Shown in pieces: positions 18,332 to 28,300 of a stretch of DNA of 64,000 nt. Every line of letters begins with the position of its first letter. Position 1 is the first letter of the stretch. The position numbers and the translations under genes are program-made. The notes below the pieces were generated by a model. The model was not told the DNA's origin, ran no database searches, and worked only from the letters and a program-made list of their open reading frames with translations. The stretch comes from CAYPPG01 sp964412555 (GTDB taxonomy: Bacteria; Hinthialibacterota; Hinthialibacteria; Hinthialibacterales; Hinthialibacteraceae), in the NCBI GenBank assembly GCA_964412555.1, contig CAYPPG010000007.1, forward strand, positions 114,216 to 178,215, written 5' to 3'.

Positions 18332-19500
18332 ATCAGATGCTTTCTCAATTCAAGATCATTTTGAAACCGATCAATAGACGGTGTGATCGAATAGAATTCC
18401 TTGAATGCTCTATATTCTTGTTCACGGATTTTCGTATTGGCGTTCCCTCGTTTCGCTTTCAACAAAAGATTCTTCGGCGTTTCTTCAACGCCGATAAATT
18501 CGCCAGCCGTTACCGAATATCCGTTGGCCTCCAAAAATAACGAACGCGTCATATCCGTCAGCAAATCGCCAAAGCGCTGCTTAAAGATTCCATGCCGGCG
18601 AATCGGATACATGGGCACGCCATCGATCTGAGTAGCAATTTCATGCTGACAACATGGAGCCACCACGATATTTACCGCTTTGTGAACCACTCCACACGCA
18701 ATCGCTTCATCTGTCGCAGTATCACACGCATGAAGGCTCACCAACAAATCGATCTGATGCGGAAAGTCCGCGTCTCGGTTCGGGGAACATTGAAACTGCA
18801 TATTACCAAGTTGTAAATCATCTGCTCTCTGCCGGCTCGTTTCGATTACCAGCTCCGAAACATCAATACCGAAAAATACCGCCGGTTTTTTCAAAACTTT
18901 TTTAATATACCAAAACAATACAAAACTCAAATACGATTTCCCACATCCACAATCCACTATACTATACGGATCTTTTCCGGTCTCCTCTTCCAGAACGGGT
19001 ACCAGCAGATCGAGGAAATGATTGACCTGCTTGAATTTCTTCCGCATGGGAGCCTTGATTTCCCCATCGCCCGTCATTAAACCGATAGCTTGTAATAATG
19101 AAGCCGCTTCATTCGGTTCAAGATGCGTTGTTTTTCCAATTGCCCAAGACGGCTGTTTCAAAATCGACTGTCGAGCGGGAAGCGTTTCCCTTATTACCGA
19201 ATTCTTTCGCATTCCATAACGAACAACTTGCTCTCCATTATCAATCAACAGATAGCTTCCCACTTCTTGAAAACGTTCTAGCACCAGTTTCGGAACCTCG
19301 GTTTTTGATACATTATATGGCTCGTCCAAATCTGAAGAGCCAACATATCGGCAACCTTCCTCTTGAATAAATAAAGTAAATCGTACATCACTCTCTTCTT
19401 CTCCAATGATCGATAGGATTATCTCCTCGGAACAACTTTCCAATGCATTTTGTACAGCCGATCGCAGGAGTGTTTCCTGCACAGGATTGTATGATTTCAT
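18328..19500 (-). CDS. SAM-dependent methyltransferase (METTL25/Methyltransf_32-like)
   Basis: The C-terminal ~220 of 390 residues form a Rossmann methyltransferase: motif I YSIVDCGCGKSYLSFVLFWY (~187-206), an acidic strand end FFGIDVSELVIETS, and the downstream strand LLVSLHACDTATDEAI followed by VAPCCQHE. The HACD and APCCQHE signatures are those of the Methyltransf_32/METTL25-like group, for which RNA or small-molecule targets have been suggested. Residues 1-170 form a separate N-terminal domain without a recognised match. The gene starts nine bases after the pcm stop and ends in a four-base overlap with the kinase fusion, so it is surely co-transcribed. Its role in this operon is unknown. 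Confidence 0.75.
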   Translation of the reverse strand: MKSYNPVQETLLRSAVQNALESCSEEIILSIIGEEESDVRFTLFIQEEGCRYVGSSDLDEPYNVSKTEVPKLVLERFQEVGSYLLIDNGEQVVRYGMRKNSVIRETLPARQSILKQPSWAIGKTTHLEPNEAASLLQAIGLMTGDGEIKAPMRKKFKQVNHFLDLLVPVLEEETGKDPYSIVDCGCGKSYLSFVLFWYIKKVLKKPAVFFGIDVSELVIETSRQRADDLQLGNMQFQCSPNRDADFPHQIDLLVSLHACDTATDEAIACGVVHKAVNIVVAPCCQHEIATQIDGVPMYPIRRHGIFKQRFGDLLTDMTRSLFLEANGYSVTAGEFIGVEETPKNLLLKAKRGNANTKIREQEYRAFKEFYSITPSIDRFQNDLELRKHLI

Positions 19501-19509
19501 TTTATATAT

Positions 19510-20181
19510 TCAAGAATCGGTTTCAACAGGATTCGATTTTTTTTCAGAAAAAGGTTGCTGTATAATCGGGACGAAAACACATGGTATTAAATTTTCAGAT
19601 TTCGTTTTATCCCCCTTTTTTCGAATCCGCGTCAATGTCTGAACACGTGCATCCCCGATGGGTACCAGCAACACTCCGCCATCATTCAATTGATCGACCA
19701 AATTTTGCGGAGTTTTCTGAGCAGCAGCCGTGACGATGATTCGATCAAAAGGCGCTTTGTCTTTCCATCCTTCCATACTATCATCGACGCGAAAGAACAC
19801 ATTGTGATATCCGAGCATCTGAATCGTCCGTTGGGCATTCACACTAAGAGAGTAATAACGCTCCAAAGTGTACACTTCCTTGCACATATCCGCCAAAATC
19901 GCTGCCTGATATCCCGATCCCGTACCAATCTCCAAGACGCGATCCATGGGATTACACTGCAGTGCATCCGTCATATACGCTACCATATATGGCTGCGAAA
20001 TCGTAGCTCGCTCCTCCGGCAAAGCCAAAGGTTGATCCAAATACGCTTCCTCTTGATATTCCTTTGGGACAAAAAGATGCCGCGGTACGTTGTACATCGC
20101 CTCCAGGACTCGAGGATTGGTAATCCCCCGATCCATAATTTGCTGTTGCAACATATTTTCCAACTGCTGTTTATAATCCAT
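19510..20181 (-). CDS. pcm: Protein-L-isoaspartate O-methyltransferase
   Basis: The 223-residue product shows the full PCMT pattern: ITNPRVLEAMYNVPRHLFVP, then YLDQPLALPEERATISQPYM (substrate-binding segment), motif I RVLEIGTGSGYQAAIL (~81-96) and the late strand FDRIIVTAAAQKTP with LLVPIG. The enzyme methylates isoaspartyl residues in aged proteins with S-adenosylmethionine and so starts their repair. Length and motifs are normal. It is the first gene of a tightly packed minus-strand operon (pcm, methyltransferase, kinase fusion, sirtuin, phosphodiesterase). The C-terminal ~25 residues are variable and probably disordered. Confidence 0.94.
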   Translation of the reverse strand: MDYKQQLENMLQQQIMDRGITNPRVLEAMYNVPRHLFVPKEYQEEAYLDQPLALPEERATISQPYMVAYMTDALQCNPMDRVLEIGTGSGYQAAILADMCKEVYTLERYYSLSVNAQRTIQMLGYHNVFFRVDDSMEGWKDKAPFDRIIVTAAAQKTPQNLVDQLNDGGVLLVPIGDARVQTLTRIRKKGDKTKSENLIPCVFVPIIQQPFSEKKSNPVETDS

Positions 20182-20325
20182 AGGCTCAACCTTTCATTCA
20201 ATCGCCATTCCAGAAGCCCAAAAAGAGAAATAAATTCCTTCTCTGTTCCTTTCACAGCACTTGATAAGTGATTTCGAGTCAGGCATATAATGAAAATGGT
20301 ATAAGAGACCTGTTCAAATGTAAAT

Positions 20326-21702
20326 ATGAGGAACAAATCCGAATTTGATCGTTTCAAAGGCATGAACACACAAACCCAAAAAAATGCCGGAATTCTTCTT
20401 ATCATCCTCGGGGCCTTTCTGTATGGTCATACGGTCTTTTTCTATCCTTATTTCTCTCACCGAAACGATTTTACGCATCTTTATATCGCAGGTTATCTGG
20501 CCGATCACGGCCGCAACATCTTCGACATCGATCTTACCTTCTCAGTCAAAGAAGGATTAGGTATACAGCGCGGAATCAATCCTTTTGTTTATCCCCCCTT
20601 TTTCGCCTTGCTTCTCATCCCGCTGAGCCGTTATTCCTATGATTCGGCATGGACGTTATTCTATCTCTCCAGCCACTTAGTCTATTTCATCGCATTGGCT
20701 CTCCTCGTCAAAATGCTTACCGAGGAGGAAGAACCGCAAATCATGTGGTGGGGAATCTTACTCGCCCTTTCCGCCGTCTTCAGCCCTCTGGCTCAAACAT
20801 TTGCCGCCGGACAAATGAACACTTTTCTTTTGCTCATTCTGGTAGCCAGTTTGTATCACTTCAAAAAACAGAGCCATATCACCGCCGGGGCTATCATCGG
20901 TTTCGGCACAGCCATAAAAATATCCCCCTTCTTGTTCATATTCTATTTTCTCTGGAAACGCAAATGGGCAGCGGCAACTGCCGCCATCACCGTTTTGATC
21001 CTATCCCTGATCCTTTCTCTCTTCTGGCTGGGATGGAACGTTCACAGTGAATTCATCCAGATCGCAAGCCAAATGGGATACGGTACCTCAACCTGGTCTC
21101 AATTCGGACAACATTATCACGTCGAACCTCACAACCAGGCTCCGTCTGCTTTCTGGTACCGTCTGTTGACTCACAATCCAACCACTACAGGAATCCTACA
21201 CGCCCCGCTCCTTGCAAAAATATTCTCTTACGTGACGGCAATTGTCATAATGGGATTGCTATTCTTGTATACCCGTTCAGAAAAAAACTCTTCCTCGGAA
21301 TGGGAATATTCCATTTGGATTATCGGCATGCTTCTCATTCCCAGCCTACTCTGGGATCACTATTTCGTACAAGCCCTATTCCCCATCGCTCTCGCGATTC
21401 GAATAGGATTGAATCAGAACAAACGGGGAATATACCTTCTCGCTTTCGGACTGGCCTTCATGGCAATGCCCTTCATCTATGAGACCCAACGCTTTCTTGA
21501 CAGCCGTTTCTCCACTCTCTTTTCTTTCTTTTTGTACGATTATCCTCCCTTCAAAACCGGTTGGAAAACCGTTTTTCTCTCCCTGAAACTCTTTGGCCTT
21601 CTATTTCTATTTGGATATATATTACTTCATCGTCCGAAAGAAGAGCCTCAATCGGATGATTCCATCTTTCCGGAAGTTTTCAACTCATTCAATTTCAAGT
21701 AA
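20326..21702 (+). CDS. GT87-type integral membrane glycosyltransferase
   Basis: This 458-residue protein has about ten hydrophobic helices. The first periplasmic loop contains HRNDFTHLYIAGYLADHGRN, with the acidic residue typical of GT-C glycosyltransferases, then RGINPFVYPPFFALLLIPLS, characteristic of the GT87 (DUF2029) family. Related enzymes are mycobacterial mannosyltransferases that use polyprenyl-phosphate-mannose. The likely role is adding a sugar to a lipid or glycan at the outer face of the cytoplasmic membrane. The start is uncertain: ATG 20326 has no clear ribosome binding site, and ATG 20362 (MNTQTQKN) is equally possible. The gene is divergent from pcm and converges on pdxA. Confidence 0.8.
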   Translation: MRNKSEFDRFKGMNTQTQKNAGILLIILGAFLYGHTVFFYPYFSHRNDFTHLYIAGYLADHGRNIFDIDLTFSVKEGLGIQRGINPFVYPPFFALLLIPLSRYSYDSAWTLFYLSSHLVYFIALALLVKMLTEEEEPQIMWWGILLALSAVFSPLAQTFAAGQMNTFLLLILVASLYHFKKQSHITAGAIIGFGTAIKISPFLFIFYFLWKRKWAAATAAITVLILSLILSLFWLGWNVHSEFIQIASQMGYGTSTWSQFGQHYHVEPHNQAPSAFWYRLLTHNPTTTGILHAPLLAKIFSYVTAIVIMGLLFLYTRSEKNSSSEWEYSIWIIGMLLIPSLLWDHYFVQALFPIALAIRIGLNQNKRGIYLLAFGLAFMAMPFIYETQRFLDSRFSTLFSFFLYDYPPFKTGWKTVFLSLKLFGLLFLFGYILLHRPKEEPQSDDSIFPEVFNSFNFK

Positions 21703-21770
21703 CCCTACACTTTACAGTTTTTCCCTAATTGGTATTGATTCTGCAGGAATAATTAATTATGAAAATCATC

Positions 21771-22790
21771 TTATTCAGCCAATCTCAAGGCCACTTCGAT
21801 CGCATCCAACAACGACCGTTCAGAAGCCTTCCCACTCCCCGCCAGATCAAAAGCGGTGCCATGATCGACGGATGTTCGGATAATGGGCAGTCCAAGACAG
21901 ACATTGACACCCGTCACCGTGCTCCATTCTTGTGTGCTGGGATCGAAATGAAAATTGCTGAGTTTGAATGGAATATGGCCTTGATCATGGTACATGGCAA
22001 TGACACCATCATATTTCCCACCAAGAAGCTGAGGATAAATAGAATCCGAAGGAAAAGGACCAAAAACTTGAATCCCCGCTTGAACACATTCTTCCACCGC
22101 TGGCAGAATGGCTTTGATTTCCTCATCCCCAAAAAGTCCAGATTCTCCGCCATGAGGATTATATGCACAAACCGCTATACGGGGACGTTTGCCATCCAAT
22201 CGAGTCAGGGCATTGTCGAAAAGGTGGATCGTGCTGGCAATCCGTTCCTTTGTTAGGAGAATAGATACATCCTTCATTGCCACATGGCAAGTAACATGCG
22301 TCACACGAAACGTTCCGGCAATGAGCATCAAACTGTATTCTCGCGTATCGGTTTCTTCTGCCAAGATTTCCGTATGTCCCGCGTAGTGGTGACCGGCCAG
22401 ATTGAGAGCCTCTTTATGCAAAGGAGCCGTGACGATAGCAGCCACTTTTCCAGCGCTGGCAAGACGAATAGCGCGAATCAGCCAAGTATATGCAGACGCG
22501 CCACAGGAAGCATCCACACAAGCGAGTGGGATTTCCGCTGCCAAATAGGTTTCATCGTTCAGGAGAGCAATCCCTTCTTTTGAAGCGTCGTACTCGTCAA
22601 ACTCCTGTATCGTATCGTAAACAATACCCGTTTTCGTAAACGAAAGAGCGCGATCCAGTGCCCGTTTCGATCCGATAATCAATGGCTTACATTGCTTCAG
22701 CACCTCTTCATGGCTCAAAGCTTTGGCGACGATTTCGGGGCCGACCCCGGCAGGATCCCCCATTGTAATTGCCAATATTTCTTTATTCAT
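21771..22790 (-). CDS. pdxA: 4-hydroxythreonine-4-phosphate dehydrogenase
   Basis: The product begins MNKEILAITMGDPAGVGPEI, the hallmark start of PdxA. It contains the metal-binding histidines in HYAGHTEILA and the later MYHDQGHIPFK, plus NPHGGESGLFG near the dinucleotide site. PdxA oxidises 4-phosphohydroxy-L-threonine in the deoxyxylulose-5-phosphate-dependent route to pyridoxal phosphate; PdxA2-type relatives serve other pathways, so vitamin B6 synthesis is likely but not certain. I start at 22790 (AAAGGAG about 12 bases upstream, 339 residues). The longer in-frame extension to 22862 lies in the preceding gene and lacks family similarity. The gene follows a small secreted-protein gene almost directly. 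Confidence 0.93.
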   Translation of the reverse strand: MNKEILAITMGDPAGVGPEIVAKALSHEEVLKQCKPLIIGSKRALDRALSFTKTGIVYDTIQEFDEYDASKEGIALLNDETYLAAEIPLACVDASCGASAYTWLIRAIRLASAGKVAAIVTAPLHKEALNLAGHHYAGHTEILAEETDTREYSLMLIAGTFRVTHVTCHVAMKDVSILLTKERIASTIHLFDNALTRLDGKRPRIAVCAYNPHGGESGLFGDEEIKAILPAVEECVQAGIQVFGPFPSDSIYPQLLGGKYDGVIAMYHDQGHIPFKLSNFHFDPSTQEWSTVTGVNVCLGLPIIRTSVDHGTAFDLAGSGKASERSLLDAIEVALRLAE

Positions 22791-23089
22791 ATATAAATTA
22801 TTCTCCTTTTTGCAACATAGAAGTAAGTGGCAAGACCCACAGGTTTCGGTATCCGACCACATCGAGGACGTGATCCTGCAAACGAAAAAACCGTGTCCGA
22901 TTGTTGAGTGAGCGATAAGGGCAAAAATTGAGGTATATCGATAACCAGTTTTTCGTCATCCTCGGTAATGGATATGACTGTACGGCCTCCGACTTGATAT
23001 TTACCGCAATATTTATCGAGCGGCGAAGAGGCGGGCAGAGCGGACACAGCAAGGAAGGCAAAAAGCGAAGTCAGTATGACACGTTTCAT
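22787..23089 (-). CDS. Small secreted protein, possible frameshift near its end
   Basis: The ATG at 23089, preceded by GGAGGATAAAAAAT, starts a signal peptide (MKRVILTSLFAFLAVSALPA) and a short domain SPLDKYCGKYQVGGRTVISI with TEDDEKLVIDIPQF. This resembles the small beta domain (DUF3471-like) found at the end of some beta-lactamase-like and peptidase proteins. In the given frame the protein ends with a basic tail at 22787. In another frame the last ~40 codons read TRFFRLQDHVLDVVGY and stop at 22798 (MLQKGE), which looks more protein-like. A one-base change near the T5 run at ~22928 would join the two. The longer open frame reaching to 23551 is a shadow of the permease gene. Function unknown. 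Confidence 0.5.
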   Translation of the reverse strand: MKRVILTSLFAFLAVSALPASSPLDKYCGKYQVGGRTVISITEDDEKLVIDIPQFLPLSLTQQSDTVFSFAGSRPRCGRIPKPVGLATYFYVAKRRIIYI

Positions 23090-23124
23090 ATTTTTTATCC
23101 TCCAATATATGCAAGAGATTCCTT

Positions 23125-24018
23125 TTAAGGAAATAACTCCTTCTGTCTTATACGGTGAATCAGGAACAAAAAAAAGAACAAAATTAATTGTATCCCTGCG
23201 ATAAAACCATCCGGCGGAAACCGGTCGATATTGATCGAGAGAACTGTACCCATCAAACATGATCCAATTCCGATCCAAATGGAATTTTGGATAAGCCGCC
23301 CCAATGAATCGGTCATCAAACGGGCACAGGCGCCGGGAATAATGAGAGACGAAGTCACCAGAAGCAGGCTCGTTGTTTTGATTCCGACGACAATTGTAAC
23401 CACTAGCGCAACCAGCATTCCATAATGCAAAAATCCCGTCGGAATACCGATCACTTTGGCGTAAAACGGATCGAAACAGAAAACGAACAATTGTCTCTCT
23501 ACCCTTCCGATCCACAAGAGTACCACCACAACCAATCCCGTCGCTAGCCACAAATCCGAATTCGCAACATAGGAAAAGGAACCGAATAAATAAGGATACA
23601 GATCAATGATCTTGTCACTTCGCAGAAAATGCGCAAGCCAGCCCAGCAGGAAACCGGCAGTAAGATAAATACCAATCGCCGAATCTGTGGGAATCAAGCG
23701 GGATTTACAAGTCCAACCGATAAAGAATCCAAAAAGAACACAAATCCCGATGACATTTACCAAAATCAAATAATCCCCCCCGATCTCATCCACTCCAAAG
23801 AACAATCCAACCGCCATCCAGCCGAATGCGGCAAAAGCGATTCCCTGCCCCAAAAAAGCAAGCCGCTTCAAAACCACGAAGATGGAAAGAGAGGAACAAA
23901 CCAACGTCACCGCTAAGGATACCGCAAACTCCCTCCGAACAAATGGATAGTCCAGAATGGAATAGAACGTATTGGTAATGATCTCTCGAAAAGAAACAAG
24001 GAAGCCTTCTATGTTCAT
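23125..24018 (-). CDS. Metal ABC transporter permease (ABC-3 family, ZnuB/MntB-like)
   Basis: The protein has about eight membrane helices with the ABC-3 family pattern: VRREFAVSLAVTLVCSSLSI, FVVLKRLAFLGQGIAFAAFG (the conserved R-L-A/S-x-x-G-x-G/A-x-A-H-like loop, here without its histidine), and the later KTTSLLLVTSSLIIPGACA, close to the family's VGxLLVxALLIxPAxxA. Such permeases form the channel of zinc, manganese or iron importers. I chose ATG 24018 (AAGGGTG upstream), eleven bases past the ATPase stop; the in-frame extension to 24087 would overlap that gene. No substrate-binding lipoprotein is found beside the two genes. Metal specificity cannot be inferred. Confidence 0.85.
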   Translation of the reverse strand: MNIEGFLVSFREIITNTFYSILDYPFVRREFAVSLAVTLVCSSLSIFVVLKRLAFLGQGIAFAAFGWMAVGLFFGVDEIGGDYLILVNVIGICVLFGFFIGWTCKSRLIPTDSAIGIYLTAGFLLGWLAHFLRSDKIIDLYPYLFGSFSYVANSDLWLATGLVVVVLLWIGRVERQLFVFCFDPFYAKVIGIPTGFLHYGMLVALVVTIVVGIKTTSLLLVTSSLIIPGACARLMTDSLGRLIQNSIWIGIGSCLMGTVLSINIDRFPPDGFIAGIQLILFFFLFLIHRIRQKELFP

Positions 24019-24029
24019 CGTATCACCCT

Positions 24030-24896
24030 TCACAGATGTTGGTGGACTGAAGGATCGGAATCGGAAAGAAACGGATTGGAATTCCATTCAACCAACTTCT
24101 TTTCCAGTTCAATCCGATTTTTCAATTCGCATTTATACCCTTGCTTATGGAAATCATGCGAAAGCCACTCCGAGCGCTCATGCCAGTGAATCGTCTTGTT
24201 CAAACACGCAATCCGGTTGGAAAAACGAGTGAGAATTTCAATCTCTTGCGAAACCATGATAACCGATACATCCCGTTCTTTTCTCATTTCTACAAGCAAA
24301 TCCAAAAAGCGCCGTTTTCCGGAAGCATCGATCCCGCGAAACGGTTCGTCAAGGAGAAGAAAAAGGGGATGAGATATCAGAGCACGAGCCAACCAAACGC
24401 GTTGAAGATCACCATCGGATAGGCGTGCAATCGGTATATCCACTACATGTTCCAATTTCAAATGAGCGAGAATATGAAGGGCATAATCGTTCAATTGTTT
24501 TTGAGAGAGATCACGGTTTCTTCTTGCTCCGTCATTTCCCAATAATACCATGTCATAAACAGTGCCTGGAAATCCAGGTGGAACAGTCTGATATTGAGGC
24601 ACAAATCCAATGGGAATTCGCCGCGCTTTGCGGGAACATGGATGATGCCCAAATATTTCGATTAATCCTGTTGTGGGTGGAACAAGTCCGAGTATCAAAT
24701 GAAGTAAAATCGTTTTCCCACCGCCGTTTGGACCAATGACACCGAGAAAATTTCCCTCCTCCAGACAAAAATCAATATGAGAGAGAATTTCGATCCCTTT
24801 TTGCCGAACAGTAACATTTTGCAGGCAGACAGCAGGGGTAAATTCGAATTCATGCCACAAAATGCCTCGTAAATGGGAGAGAGAATGTTCGTTCAT
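24030..24896 (-). CDS. Metal ABC transporter ATP-binding protein (ZnuC/MntA-like)
   Basis: A standard ABC ATPase of ~288 residues: Walker A GPNGGGKTILLHLILG, Q-loop in FVPQYQTVPPGFPGTVYDMV, signature LSDGDLQRVWLARAL and Walker B LFLLLDEPFRGID with the switch SQEIEIL. The PPGFPGTVYDMVLLG segment is typical of the zinc/manganese group. The canonical signature LSGGQ is LSDGD here and the switch histidine is replaced (MVSQEIE), so turnover might be altered. I take ATG 24896 as the start; an in-frame TTG at 24932 next to GGAGG is an alternative. It is the first gene of a group with the permease, a small secreted protein and pdxA. Confidence 0.87.
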   Translation of the reverse strand: MNEHSLSHLRGILWHEFEFTPAVCLQNVTVRQKGIEILSHIDFCLEEGNFLGVIGPNGGGKTILLHLILGLVPPTTGLIEIFGHHPCSRKARRIPIGFVPQYQTVPPGFPGTVYDMVLLGNDGARRNRDLSQKQLNDYALHILAHLKLEHVVDIPIARLSDGDLQRVWLARALISHPLFLLLDEPFRGIDASGKRRFLDLLVEMRKERDVSVIMVSQEIEILTRFSNRIACLNKTIHWHERSEWLSHDFHKQGYKCELKNRIELEKKLVEWNSNPFLSDSDPSVHQHL

Positions 24897-24932
24897 GGCC
24901 GTAGGATAACTTATTTTTCCTCCAAAGTACAA

Positions 24933-25319
24933 GAAACCGCTTTAATCCCGAATTTTCTTCTTCTTTTTTCAATCCTCTTTGCGCTCAAGAAAAGCGGAAT
25001 TCTATTTTCTTAATTCCATTAAATCGCTAGAGCCATTATATTTAAACACCTTAAACATAACGGATTGTTCAGTATTTCGCAACAGAGATGGAACTCCCGA
25101 ATAAGTTGAAAAGGTCTTGTGGTGCGGACCTCCGGTCTGCACTGAAATCGTGTGGATCAGAAGTCTCCATTCCAATACAGAGCGCTGGTCTTTGCCAAAA
25201 TGCAGACCAGAGGTCTGCACCACAATGCCGGGCGGAAGCCAATGCTCTACTTTATTCTTTTTCGACTCCAATTTCCATGACATACATACATTGATCTTTT
25301 CATCCCCAGTTATTTTGAT
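24933..25319. other. Intergenic region with a palindromic repeat
   Basis: No convincing gene is present between the divergent ABC ATPase and mannosidase genes. The main content is the 107-bp palindromic element at 25118-25224. The rest is AT-rich and probably holds promoters in both directions, but no clear -35/-10 pair stands out. The 93-codon minus-strand frame across this region is mainly the palindrome read through and is not credible as a protein. Confidence 0.5.
25118..25224. repeat. Palindromic repeat with 24-bp arms
   Basis: The left arm at 25118-25141 starts TGTGGTGCGGACCTCC and the right arm at 25201-25224 ends GGTCTGCACCACA; they are inverted copies with 22 of 24 matching. Each arm is itself partly palindromic (GCAGACCAGAGGTCTGC). 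The ~60-bp centre is not repeated elsewhere in the window. It is unlike the hairpin family at 4.0 and 35.7 kb except for the shared AGGTCTGC word. Confidence 0.7.
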
Positions 25320-28300
25320 ATGCTAGTGGAATGTCCGAGCGAGTCGGTTTATTTCATCAGAAATCTTCAATGTGAGAAAGCGCGAACAATGCTTTTTTCA
25401 AGTAAACGACATTATTTCGGCAAATTTCGACTCAAAAAAGCCAGTGTATTCTGCCTGCCCGGATTTCACGTCGATCCGGTGTGGCGCAAGACTCAAGCAG
25501 AATATATCGAGCAGAGTTTATCACTAATCCACCAGTATTTACTGGCCTGCCGCGCCGATCCGTATTACGGGGTTTATTTATCGGAAGTGGATTATTTAAA
25601 ACCCTATTTGGATTTGTATCCCGAAGAACGCGCCTGGCTGAAAAAATTGATCCATCAAGAACGATGCGCAACAGGTGGTGCCTACAACCAACCCAATGAA
25701 ACTTCCATTGGAGGTGAATCGTTAATCCGCAATATCTTAATCGGTCAATTGTATCATAAGACGGTTCTGGAGAGCGAAACGCTGGTTTACATGTCATGGG
25801 ATTGCTTTGGCCACATTCCGCAAATGCCTCAAATTTTGGAACAATGCGGGATAAAAGGGGCCGTTTTCACGCGAACAAATTATCGCGATCCGAGCATCGC
25901 CATTCCCGGCATTCCCGATTTATTTCTTTGGATCGCTCCCAATGGAACATCGATTTACGCACGACGAATCGATTACTATCTACCGGAAGAGAAAAAGCCG
26001 GAAAAGGAAGCGATTACACAATTTGAACACTTGAGACAACAAATCCCGGAACTCAACGCCGATTTACTGATCGATGCGGCGGATATGCGCGTTCCCCGCA
26101 CTCCCATGGTGGGAAAATGCCGTGAACTGAGTGAAGGGGATATACCGATCATCACAACGGGAACGGCAGCCACAAAATTTTTTTCCTGCGTCGAAACGCT
26201 GCACCTTGGCAATAAATTGAAACTCGAACCGGTCACACGGGATATGAGCCAATACAATGAAGGATGTGAATTAAGCCGCATCGATTTAAAGATCGCCAAT
26301 CGTATCGTGGAAAATATGCTCTTCGATGTCGAAACATGGGCGACCATTGCCTCCATGTATGGGATCCCCTACCCCGATCGAGCCTTGGATAAAACATGGC
26401 GGCAAGTTCTCTTCTGTCAACACCATGACGGGATTACAGGATGTTCGACGGATATCGCATTTGTGGACTTGTTGGAGGCTTATCGGGATGCCTTGGAAAC
26501 CGTGTCCAAATGCCGCAAACATACGATCGAACAACTCGCACAATTGATCGATACACAAAGTGCAGACAGCGATCATGTAATTGTAACCTTTAACAGCTTA
26601 CCGTGGCGAAGAACAGGGATTGCCCGCCATCCGATCGATTTAACGGCAATGGAAGATACTTTTTCGCTGGTCGATCCGGACGGCACCATAATCCCCTATG
26701 AATTGGAGCCTTTGGAACAAACACCGGAAGGAAAAGTCACCAAAGCATTGGCGCTTTGGCTCGAAAAGGAACATCCGGCCTCCGGCTATCGTAAAAGCGC
26801 TTTCATCAAGCACGAAGATGTGGAATTCCCCTGGATTCAAAAATCCCAAAGCCAGCACTGGCTGGAAAACGAACATTTGCGCATTGAAGTCAATCCGGAG
26901 CGGGGGGGCGGCATTGTCAGTCTCGTCCAAAAAGAGACAGGCCGAGAATTCATCAACACCAAACACACACAACCGGCAAACGACATTGTGTTACTTACCG
27001 AAGGCGAAGGGGACGAACCGGCATGGCGTTTATTGACTACGGGAGAAAAAGATTTTGGCCATAAATCCACCGCTCGCGTGGAATGTCGGGAGGGAGAGGT
27101 AACAAAACGATTAATCCTTCATGCCACCGGGCCAGGTCCTTGCCATCGTATTCAAGAACTTTGCCTGTATCGCGGTTTGCCGTTTATCGACTGCACCACA
27201 ATTCTTGAAAATTATCAAGGAGAAAATGGAAACGGTTCGTCAAACAAACGAGATTTGTATCTTGCTGCTTTCCCTCTGGATTTACCGGGCACCTTGCCGG
27301 TGTTGGAAGACCGCTTCTATGCCAAAGCTTATCGCCGAAGCCGCGGGTATATGGATTTTTTCAGCACTTTGTATGAGTGGAAATCCGAACATGCCATGAA
27401 TTCGTGTTATCGATGGGTGGACGTCTCCTGGACGTTTCTTGTTCGATTCATGTCCGGAAAAAAAGAAGTGTCCAGTATGGCTATCGGTCCCTCGGAAGTC
27501 GTGATTGGAGCGGATCCACATCGGCCGTTGCGGGAACGTCTTATTCAACATCTGGCAAAACACGGAGTGACGTGCACCCCCAGATACGATAAAGACAATC
27601 CGGGAAACGACGAGTTGTTCCGGCAATGCTCCTTCTGTCTCGGGAACCGCGAGAACAATTCCTACACGAAGTATTTATTGGAACAAAATGAAGCGGCGAA
27701 AGAATACTATGAAAGGAACATGCAAGAAATCGGGTATGTCGTTCTTGTTCTAGACGATCCCAAACGAAAACGAATGCCGGTGTTTCTCTTTGCAGGCCAA
27801 ACCGACGCCCTTACCGTTCAAGCGACAGAAGAACTGATCCAATCCACCGTCGCTCATCGGTGGGAGTATTCCTCCTCTGCTTGCTTTATGAAAAAAACTG
27901 GAATCGTAGACGATGCCGGATTTGCACTGATCAATCGGGGAAATACCTTGTGTAGTGTCGAAAAAGACGGAACACTGGCGCTTGCCTTGATGCACACAAC
28001 TCCTTATCCTTCGCCCCAAACACCTTGGCCGTACACCTTCGCGGAAACCAAAACCCACATCTTTCAATATCGGCTCTATCCCCATACCGGGGATTGGAGA
28101 CACGCCGAAATCCCCCGGCGTGCGATGGAATACAATCATGAATTATATGTCATGGACGCGGATTCACATGAAGGGGTGTTGCCATCCGTTTCATCCTTCT
28201 GGTCTGTCGAACCGGGGAATATCCTCCTTTCGGCTATCAAACCAACCGGATTTCCGGTTACCGAACATCGTTGTCCCCCCAAAAACAAAACCCAAACCAC

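Noticed and set aside
23090..23551. N-terminal 154-codon extension of the small secreted protein
   Set aside because: It overlaps the metal permease gene in another frame and has no family resemblance; a strong start with GGAGG lies at 23089.
25002..25283. 93-codon minus-strand open frame
   Set aside because: It consists mainly of the palindromic repeat at 25118-25224 read through; no ribosome binding site.
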